Translations under genes and position numbers: made by a program
Notes under the pieces: generated by a model
Told to the model about the DNA's origin: nothing
What the model saw: only the letters and a program-made list of their open reading frames with translations
The model's database searches: none
Part shown: positions 58,258-64,000 of the stretch, piece after piece
Numbering within the stretch: the stretch's first letter is position 1
Layout of the letters: each line of letters begins with the position of its first letter
From: an uncultured Faecalibacterium sp.
GTDB lineage: Bacteria > Bacillota > Clostridia > Oscillospirales > Ruminococcaceae
Assembly: GCA_934533135.1 (NCBI GenBank)
Contig: CAKTBG010000010.1
Coordinates: 7,411-71,410, forward strand
Length of the DNA stretch: 64,000 nt
Reading direction: 5' to 3'

Positions 58258-61236
58258 GAATATAACAAGTATGGCAAGTTGACGCAGGACTCTATGCAAA
58301 AACTGCTTCGTCTCGACCCCTCTTATTTGCAGTGCTTGAAAGAAGAGGGAGACCAGCTGAAATTCAATGCGGTTCAGTATCGGATGCTGTATGCAGAGCA
58401 GGTACATCAGCTCGCTTTAAACGCAAAGACCACTTCCCAGCGGAAGGTTTACACTGGTATTTTGTCTGATATTTTTGGTTTCACTCCTGAACAGACCGAG
58501 GAATATGAATCAGCTCTTGAGGATTATGCCGATACTGTCAAAGAAGTCCAAGACAGCGGTGCAGCGAAGTACGGTAATGTTGATAATATCAATCGTAGCC
58601 GTATTGACTGGACTGCTGAAAGCATGGAGAAGTACCATGATTTTGTTGAAGAGCAAAATAAGAAAGAGCCTGGTTCTATTGTCGAAGGTGGTTATTCTAC
58701 TGTCCTTGGTGCAAGCAGCGCGTTTGAAACAGATAAAGGCGAACGTGAAATTGCTTTTACTCCTATGCTTCAAACTGAAGATGGCGCAGTTCCTCTTACT
58801 GACGATGAAATTTACAACTATATTGATAACGTTATCGAGAAAGCAAGTAAACTTGAAGGCGGAGCCACTGCTGAAAATATCTTAAAGGTTGATTCAGAAG
58901 GACTCTTTGAAAATGTTGCTGGTGACGAAGTAAAGGTCAAAAACATGATTACCGCCATTCAGGGGCAAATTGTTGATGGCGCAGAACTTACTCAGGCAGA
59001 TGTAGCTGCAATCGGTGGCGAAACAGTAGAAAATCTTCAGAAATATTTTAATGCAACAAGTAAGTATGCTGGACAGAGTATGCACGATGTTCAGGCTAAA
59101 ATATTCGACTCAAAAGAGAACGTTGAAACACTAACAGCGGCGTTAAATTCTATGGGTGTCGATGGCGCAAAGGTACTTCAATTGTTGCAGGAACATTTCA
59201 AAGATGCAAATACATACGCTGAAAATTTCAAAACGACGCTTTCCAACATCAAAACTATCTTCTCTGACCTCGTAAGTCTCTACAACTCCGGCGCATCTAA
59301 GCAAACCAACGACCTCCAGCTCTGGGCTGACGCCTTGAACGACGAGATCGACGAGCGGATCGACAAACTGGATAAGCAGAAAGAAGCCCTTGAGAAAGAG
59401 AATGAAGCTGAGGAACGTGCAATCGAGCTGACCAAAGCTCAGGATGCACTTGCCCGCGCTCAGAGTCAGCATACCGCCCGTGTTTATGGTGGCAACGGCT
59501 ATGAGTGGGAAGCAAGCTCCGCCGATGTTCGCAGCGCGCAGCAGGATCTCGACGACAAACGCCGACAGTACCGGCAGGCCGACGCAGAAAAAGCCATCGA
59601 GGACGAGAAGAAAGCCCTGAATGATCTGAAAGACGAATATGCAAAAATCACTAAGCTGATCGGCAAGAGTCTGAAAGATTATAACAAGCAGATGAAGTAC
59701 ACTGCTCAAGTTCAGGCCATGACACTTCAGGATATGAAGGATAACATGACCAGCTACAAGGACAGTGTACTCGAAAATATGAAGCTTGTCTCGGCTGGCA
59801 CCAGTATGAGTGATGCACTCTCGAATCTGGAGAAGCTGATCTCGACCCTTGAAACGCTGAATGATATTTGGACGTTCTTTAACACAAAGGGCGCAAGCAC
59901 AGACGGCGGGGGTATAACTGGTCTTGCCAAAAACATGAATACACTTGGCGAGGATATCTACAATAAGGGCTTCGGCACCGCGATGAAAGATTTCCTTGGC
60001 AAGTTCAAAGATGATGTTTGGGAGACCCTAGCTACCAGCGACAATAGTATCGTTCAGATGTTCCGAAATGCGTGGACTCTGATCGAGGATGGCGCGGCTA
60101 AGTTCTTCACGAGCGAAGGGCTTGGCAAGACAATCGGCTCTGGTCTACAGTCTATGGGTGGTTCTGTCGGCAATTGGGTCAGTGGTCTGATTGGCAAAGC
60201 CAGTGGCGATGCCTTAATGACACAACTCCCCACAGTGGCGGAAACTATAAACTCTAGTCAGACAGGGTTGTTATCTCTATTGAAAGGTGCGGAACCTATC
60301 GCTGCGACAGACACTATGACTGTTACGACCGGTGGAGCTACATCTCTTGCTGGTATTGCATCTTCTCTCCCCATCATCGGTGCGATTGCTGTTGGTGTGA
60401 ATAATATCTTCCAGCAGACAAAGAAAACCGTTGACGAGAACGAGAAACTGTGGGCTGATACCTCGAAGTCTACCAGTGAGAAGATCGTTGGCTCGATTGG
60501 AAATGTTCTGTATCACCTCTCTCCTGTTGAAGGCTGGGATAAGAGCATCCAGTATGCGAAGAAAGCAGCTGAGGGCGACGGTATCTGGGAGAAGATCTCG
60601 AATGGTTTCAAGTCTGTCTATTATGGCTGTGGCCTTGGTGTTATGCTGGACAACATCTGGACAACTATCAAAGCCATCTTCCACATTCAGGACAAAGCCA
60701 GCAAGGAAGCCGAATCTTCTAAGAACACAACTACCAGCACAGAGCTTGACAACAAGAATCTAAGCGTCAGCACCACAACGACAAAGACGACAGAGGCTAA
60801 TCCGACCGAAGACACGAAGAAGAAGTGGTATGAGTCTAAGTTCTGGTTCTGGAACTGGGGCAAAAAGAAGAAAGCCACCGGCGACAAGGGAATCAAGAAG
60901 TCCGACCTGTACAACGTTGATGAGCAAGGCAGTGAGCTTATTGTTCGTCAGCCCGCGTCTGGCCGCTACACTTATCTCGAGACTGGCGACGGTGTGGTCC
61001 CTGCTGATATCACATCGAAGCTGTTTGAGATGGGCGGTAATCCGGACAAGTGGTTCTCTGATCAGATGGCAAAGTATTCCACGAATGGAATTCAGACACG
61101 CAATGTTGACAGCAGCCGGTCGATTTCTATTGGCGACGTTGTTGTGAATAACCCTGTTGGCGATGCAGACGCTCTGGCGCGAGCTCTCGTCCAGAAGCTT
61201 CCATCTGCGATTGACCAGCAAATGAACAAACGATAA
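58255..61236 (+). CDS. phage tail tape-measure protein, C-terminal part
   Basis: About 993 residues of a long phage protein with no start in the window. It has a coiled-coil core (residues about 340-500 of this part: LWADALNDEIDERIDKLDKQKEALEKE in part, LARAQSQHTARVY) and the conserved C-terminal module SDLYNVDEQGSELIVRQPA and GRYTYLETGDGVVPADITSKL of siphophage tape measures in Firmicutes. It sets tail length and is ejected during infection. A+T content is clearly higher than in the chromosomal part. The missing N-terminus lies beyond the join near 58257. Confidence 0.88.
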   Translation, partial: YEYNKYGKLTQDSMQKLLRLDPSYLQCLKEEGDQLKFNAVQYRMLYAEQVHQLALNAKTTSQRKVYTGILSDIFGFTPEQTEEYESALEDYADTVKEVQDSGAAKYGNVDNINRSRIDWTAESMEKYHDFVEEQNKKEPGSIVEGGYSTVLGASSAFETDKGEREIAFTPMLQTEDGAVPLTDDEIYNYIDNVIEKASKLEGGATAENILKVDSEGLFENVAGDEVKVKNMITAIQGQIVDGAELTQADVAAIGGETVENLQKYFNATSKYAGQSMHDVQAKIFDSKENVETLTAALNSMGVDGAKVLQLLQEHFKDANTYAENFKTTLSNIKTIFSDLVSLYNSGASKQTNDLQLWADALNDEIDERIDKLDKQKEALEKENEAEERAIELTKAQDALARAQSQHTARVYGGNGYEWEASSADVRSAQQDLDDKRRQYRQADAEKAIEDEKKALNDLKDEYAKITKLIGKSLKDYNKQMKYTAQVQAMTLQDMKDNMTSYKDSVLENMKLVSAGTSMSDALSNLEKLISTLETLNDIWTFFNTKGASTDGGGITGLAKNMNTLGEDIYNKGFGTAMKDFLGKFKDDVWETLATSDNSIVQMFRNAWTLIEDGAAKFFTSEGLGKTIGSGLQSMGGSVGNWVSGLIGKASGDALMTQLPTVAETINSSQTGLLSLLKGAEPIAATDTMTVTTGGATSLAGIASSLPIIGAIAVGVNNIFQQTKKTVDENEKLWADTSKSTSEKIVGSIGNVLYHLSPVEGWDKSIQYAKKAAEGDGIWEKISNGFKSVYYGCGLGVMLDNIWTTIKAIFHIQDKASKEAESSKNTTTSTELDNKNLSVSTTTTKTTEANPTEDTKKKWYESKFWFWNWGKKKKATGDKGIKKSDLYNVDEQGSELIVRQPASGRYTYLETGDGVVPADITSKLFEMGGNPDKWFSDQMAKYSTNGIQTRNVDSSRSISIGDVVVNNPVGDADALARALVQKLPSAIDQQMNKR

Positions 61237-61313
61237 ATCAAATAGAGAATAAACACTCGGCTCAGGGTGGGTTTGGGTAGGTTGAGCCCGGGTGAATATG
61301 AAGGGAGTACATT

Positions 61314-61466
61314 ATGAAAATTGAAATTGAAGCAACAGAAAAAGAAATCGCCGCCCTCGTAGATATGATTCGAGGACAGCGAAAGTATGATTGTGATGAG
61401 TTGGCGGATGAGGTTATGGGTCGTTTAGGTGACAACTTTGTCAAGTTACTTGTCAATCAAACTTAA
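61314..61466 (+). CDS. small phage protein, unknown
   Basis: A 50-residue acidic helical protein, MKIEIEATEKEIAALVDMIR at the N-terminus. AAGGGAG precedes the ATG. It lies 77 bp after the tape-measure gene on the same strand. Function unknown. Confidence 0.6.
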   Translation: MKIEIEATEKEIAALVDMIRGQRKYDCDELADEVMGRLGDNFVKLLVNQT

Positions 61467-61659
61467 TAACGTCGTTTTTCTCGAGCGTATCCATAACGAT
61501 TTTAACTGATTGTTTGATAGCGTTCGTATACATAAGCACAATCGTTTCAGAGAACCGATCTATATTGTTGCATTCAAGAGTGTTTACTTCATTGGAAAGT
61601 TCAGAACAAGCTTTTGCAACAGACACTTCCAGAGATTTATTAAACTCTTCTCTAGTCAT
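61453..61659 (-). CDS. small helical protein on the opposite strand, unknown
   Basis: A 68-residue protein, MTREEFNKSLEVSVAKACSE at the start, predicted all-helical. A strong AAGGAAGGAAG site precedes the ATG and a promoter (TTTACA-16-TAGACT on the minus strand, about 61710-61683) lies upstream. It converges with and overlaps the end of the 61314 gene by 14 bases. Minus-strand genes are unusual in a tail module. Confidence 0.55.
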   Translation of the reverse strand: MTREEFNKSLEVSVAKACSELSNEVNTLECNNIDRFSETIVLMYTNAIKQSVKIVMDTLEKNDVIKFD

Positions 61660-61753
61660 TGTAACTTCCTTCCTTCTTTAGTCTTTATTTAAGTCTACCA
61701 TAAAAAGACAAAATGTAAAGCACAAAAGAGAAGTTCAAACTTACGTTGAATTA

Positions 61754-61782
61754 TTGACATCTACTTTGAACTTGTGTATAAT
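61754..61782 (+). promoter_or_regulatory. consensus promoter of the small RNA
   Basis: TTGACA (61754-61759), 17 bp, TATAAT (61777-61782), a perfect match to the vegetative consensus. Transcription would start near 61789. Confidence 0.8.
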
Positions 61783-61788
61783 AAAAGC

Positions 61789-61903
61789 AACCAAGGAGCC
61801 CCAATAGACGGTCCCCTCGGTTAATCACATAATGCAATGTAAATGCTTCGGAACATCTACATCACAAAAGAGCTGCCTACTGGACATAGGCGGCTCTTTT
61901 ACT
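61789..61903 (+). ncRNA. small RNA, candidate type I antitoxin
   Basis: From the consensus promoter to the bidirectional terminator there is room for a transcript of about 115 nt with no convincing coding frame (an ATG at 61833 lacks a ribosome site and reads through the terminator). It has a 5' hairpin (AACC...GGTT, 61790-61822). ACATCTACATCAC (61853-61865) is nearly identical, as a direct repeat, to ACATTACACATCAC (62012-62025) over the ribosome site/start codon of the minus-strand peptide gene, so the RNA can pair with that mRNA there and at the terminator. Confidence 0.6.
61866..61900. terminator. bidirectional terminator shared by small RNA and peptide gene
   Basis: AAAAGAGCTGCCTA (61866-61879), loop of 7, TAGGCGGCTCTTTT (61887-61900). 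It terminates both convergent transcripts; the peptide's stop codon overlaps its right edge. Confidence 0.85.
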
Positions 61904-62015
61904 TATCACAGTTGTTTTTGCTGTGACGGATAGCAATGTACAGGCCAACGCCTGCAATGACATCACCAATAAGCTGCAGGATAAGTCCTGCAATGGTAGC
62001 ATAGTCAATACACAT
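61899..62015 (-). CDS. 38-residue hydrophobic peptide, candidate type I toxin
   Basis: MCIDYATIAGLILQL is followed by a second half with GVGLYIAIR and a charged end (HSKNNCDK): one membrane span of about 22 residues and a basic/polar C-terminus, the plan of Fst/TxpA/holin-like toxins. GAGAGGAG precedes the ATG. The mRNA starts from TTGACT-18-TATAAT (62194-62165), has a leader of about 140 nt, and ends at the terminator shared with the opposing small RNA. If the antisense pairing works, translation would be blocked unless the short-lived RNA is lost. Confidence 0.6.
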   Translation of the reverse strand: MCIDYATIAGLILQLIGDVIAGVGLYIAIRHSKNNCDK

Positions 62016-62164
62016 TACACATCACTCCTCTCGACAGACTCGCCGAAAGGGAGTAAAAGAATTTGACACTCTCCTTCTCGCCTTCCGGCTGTATGGGAGG
62101 GTGACCGCCTATTTTTACATCTATGATTGGCAAGTTCGATGTGGAACTCCCTGATTGCTCTACT

Positions 62165-62194
62165 ATTATACACGCTTCGACAGAGTAAAGTCAA
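62165..62194 (-). promoter_or_regulatory. promoter of the toxin-like mRNA
   Basis: On the minus strand TTGACT (62194-62189), 18 bp, TATAAT (62170-62165). Confidence 0.7.
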
Positions 62195-62218
62195 CCACAA
62201 ATTTTATAACACATTCCA

Positions 62219-62247
62219 GCTCGGCTTCTTCGGAGGCCGGGCTTTTT
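62219..62247 (+). terminator. intrinsic terminator before the tail gene
   Basis: GCTCGGCTTC (62219-62228), TTCG loop, GAGGCCGGGC (62233-62242), TTTTT. It lies 26 bp before the tail protein start and closes the inserted cassette. Confidence 0.8.
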
Positions 62248-62272
62248 ATTTTGCAAACAAAGAGGTGAACTT

Positions 62273-64000
62273 ATGAGCGAAACTGATAACCTAATAGACA
62301 CGATGGCAAAAATGATTGTCGGCACTGTGGATGAACGCCTGAGTTCTGCCGATTTCGACAAATCCTCACAGGGTGTTGTTACGGCAAAAGCTGGCGACAC
62401 TTATACGATTGCTGTGTTCGGCGGAAACTATAATATTACGACCGACCAGACATTCGTTGTGGGGCAAAAAGTCCTCGTTACTGCTCCACAGGGTAACATG
62501 AAAAATCTCACTGTCTCCCCTGGAAATATCGGCACAATGAAGACCGTCCGAAGCGGCGTGCAGGATGTGGATGATCGCTTATCTGACATTGAGGGTGATT
62601 ATAATTTTGCCTATGATATTATCAAGAAACAAACTGATGGCGAATTAACCATTTGGTATAATGCTGGTGAGCCAACGGTAAACGGATATCCCGCGTATCA
62701 ATGGAAAACCGACGATGCTAAAAAAGGACACGTTGGAGATATGTGCTTCGATACTCAGAATAACGTTGCATGGCAATGGGAATATAAAAACAACACCTAT
62801 CAATGGGTTAAAGTGTCTGATTCTACTATTACAGCCACGCTGTTAAAATCAAGTAAGGCACAGGATACAGCCGACGGTAAACGCCGTGTATTTTACAGTG
62901 ATAAAGATCATACCCCTTCTACTCCGTATGACGTTGGAGACATCTGGGCACAAGGTTCAAATGGCGACTTGCTTAGGTGTATAAAAGCGCGTACCATCAT
63001 GGAAAGCAGCAATAAAACCGACTGGGTGCTTGCCTCAAAGTATACGGACGATACCGTGGCAAATAAAGCTAAAGAAGATGCAAAAAAAGCCCAAGATACA
63101 GCAGACGATATCACCAATATTTATAAAGAATTTTATGACTCAGAATTCACAGTTGAAAAAGGTCATATTTCCGCACTGGTTGGCTCTGTAACTAAGGGTT
63201 TAAAGTATGGTAATGAAGAAACTATTATGATGCAGAATTCTTCACGTCTTGATCAAACAGATACGGCTATCAAAGCTTGTGTCAAAGAAGAGGATTTTAC
63301 CAAAGCTGATGGTGATCATTCTTCTGTCGTTAAAGAAAGTATTATCAACATCACCAAAGACCAAATTAATCTTGCTGTCAAAGAAAATGGTGTTATTGGT
63401 TCTCAGTTAAAAATTACAAACGATAGTATCGAATCAAAGGTTAGTAAAGATGGTGTTATTTCTGCAATAAATCAAACTACCGATAGTGCTACTATTGACG
63501 CTAACAGAATTAACTTTAACGGTCTTGTGACTTTTGAAAACGACAAAGCAGTTGGATTTAATCCCGATGCCGTAAACAAATCCGTCACTTCTATTTCTGG
63601 TGATGTAATTACAACAGGAACATTGAAGGCTGACAGAATTGAAGCAAAATCTATAAAATTCGATAAACTAGACGATGATGCTTGTTGTAAATTTATATGG
63701 GAAAATCCAAAGCCAAATAACGAAATTGGATCTTTTACAATAAAAGCTTCTAATTATCCAGATTTACAAACATGCAGTGCGATAGTTTTGGTTTGTAGCG
63801 ATCAAGACTGGTGGGCAAACAGTACAGATACAGGTAGTTGTAATAACGGTGGCTCTTGCCAGTTTATTCCAAAAGGATGCAAAACAACTATGGTCGGAAT
63901 CGCCAAAGGTGTTATAAATTATTATGTTAGTTATCGCTTGGTAAGATTCCATGAAAGTGGAGATATTGAATTCGGCGAAGGGTTTGGTGGAGATTTTTAT
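62273..64000 (+). CDS. phage tail/receptor-region structural protein, 3' end outside window
   Basis: The first 576 codons of a phage minor structural protein starting MSETDNLIDTMAKMIVGTVD after AAAGAGGTG. It has an N-terminal OB-like segment (TYTIAVFGGNYNITT), and repeats of a carbohydrate-binding-like W-rich module (WYNAGEPTVNGYPAYQW; HVGDMCFDTQNNVAWQW; TPYDVGDIWAQGSNGDLLRC), then helical linkers with D-T-A-D repeats and a segment resembling gp58/tail-lysozyme-type proteins (DANRINFNGLVTF; TGTLKADRIEAKSIKF). Probably at the tail tip and host contact. No stop within the window. Confidence 0.75.
   Translation, partial: MSETDNLIDTMAKMIVGTVDERLSSADFDKSSQGVVTAKAGDTYTIAVFGGNYNITTDQTFVVGQKVLVTAPQGNMKNLTVSPGNIGTMKTVRSGVQDVDDRLSDIEGDYNFAYDIIKKQTDGELTIWYNAGEPTVNGYPAYQWKTDDAKKGHVGDMCFDTQNNVAWQWEYKNNTYQWVKVSDSTITATLLKSSKAQDTADGKRRVFYSDKDHTPSTPYDVGDIWAQGSNGDLLRCIKARTIMESSNKTDWVLASKYTDDTVANKAKEDAKKAQDTADDITNIYKEFYDSEFTVEKGHISALVGSVTKGLKYGNEETIMMQNSSRLDQTDTAIKACVKEEDFTKADGDHSSVVKESIINITKDQINLAVKENGVIGSQLKITNDSIESKVSKDGVISAINQTTDSATIDANRINFNGLVTFENDKAVGFNPDAVNKSVTSISGDVITTGTLKADRIEAKSIKFDKLDDDACCKFIWENPKPNNEIGSFTIKASNYPDLQTCSAIVLVCSDQDWWANSTDTGSCNNGGSCQFIPKGCKTTMVGIAKGVINYYVSYRLVRFHESGDIEFGEGFGGDFY

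Noticed and set aside
61833..61934. 34-codon frame within the plus-strand small RNA
   Set aside because: No ribosome site and it reads through the strong terminator.
62030..62060. Possible third copy of the spoIVA-flanking repeat (CTCTCGACAGACTCGCCGAA)
   Set aside because: The similarity is limited to about 25 bases with mismatches, and the long palindromes are missing.
1..64000. CRISPR arrays, tRNA and rRNA genes
   Set aside because: No regularly spaced direct repeats and no recognisable tRNA or rRNA sequence was found by reading; a scan with dedicated tools would be needed to exclude a single tRNA.

Overview
The first 57.7 kb reads as one stretch of G+C-rich chromosome from a low-copy Gram-positive gut anaerobe of the Oscillospiraceae (Faecalibacterium/Subdoligranulum/Gemmiger type). 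The pointers are reverse rubrerythrin and flavodoxin, lipoteichoic-acid-synthase-like and L31/S2/EF-Ts genes of Firmicute type, a T-box leader, several sporulation-associated genes (ylbJ-like, yqfC, yqfD, ylmC/ymxH, spoIVA) and -35/-10 promoters of the TTGCAA/TTGACA-17-TATAAT kind. The genus is inferred from protein resemblance only. No rRNA, tRNA or CRISPR array was seen.

Layout. 0-6 kb: end of an S1-domain protein, a DUF4364 regulator, reverse rubrerythrin, uracil permease with an attenuator leader, and a translationally coupled cysteine desulfurase/TtcA pair. 6-10 kb: an anchored unknown protein, ylbJ-like, yqfC-yqfD. 9.5-14.3 kb: the operon lon-engB-methyltransferase-hslO. 14.4-21.6 kb: Gx-type permease, ABC-F ATPase, two HAD phosphatases, a cell-surface SGNH protein with a serine-rich tail, and a YerC/TrpR-type regulator with a palindromic promoter. 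21.8-24 kb: T-box leader and CstA-type transporter. 24-29.8 kb: hydrolase/GNAT pair, rpsB-tsf, LtaS-like sulfatase, ylmC. 30-35 kb: small cysteine proteins, YgbA_NO protein, flavodoxin with paired operators, DUF1624, DUF1653, thiD, ketopantoate-reductase-like. 35-37 kb: spoIVA between two inverted dispersed repeats. 37-45.7 kb: a sialic-acid catabolic cluster (SGNH esterase, ROK kinase, nanE, yhcH, nanA, ABC transporter) facing a divergent RpiR regulator. 45.7-50 kb: gliding-type ABC exporter (ATPase, permease, GldG-like, DUF4340). 50-53 kb: rpmE, ppk1, comEA. 53.8-57.76 kb: a GDP-fucose operon (gmd, glycosyltransferase, fcl, manC).

At about 57.76 kb manC breaks off inside its catalytic domain. 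A fragment of about 0.5 kb follows, carrying the beginning of a GNAT gene and most of a VOC (glyoxalase-fold) gene on the minus strand, broken at both ends. At about 58.26 kb it switches in mid-codon flow to the C-terminal part of a phage tape-measure protein. The rest of the window is A+T-richer phage tail sequence. Both joins fall in short microhomologies. They could be real recombination, but an assembly or amplification chimera is at least as likely, so the phage part should not be assumed to lie next to the chromosome part.

The most unusual signals are regulatory. (1) A pyrBI-like leader of the uracil permease has a 26-residue leader peptide, a U-rich run and a terminator whose loop holds the leader stop codon. 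(2) A two-stem RNA motif of about 92 nt occurs three times, with compensatory changes, in intergenic regions ahead of unrelated genes. (3) A convergent two-promoter, shared-terminator locus encodes a 38-residue hydrophobic peptide and a small RNA complementary to its ribosome-binding site. It looks like an Fst-type type I toxin-antitoxin module sitting as a self-contained cassette between phage tail genes. (4) There are clear palindromic operators at the flavodoxin, rubrerythrin, yerC and sialic-acid promoters.
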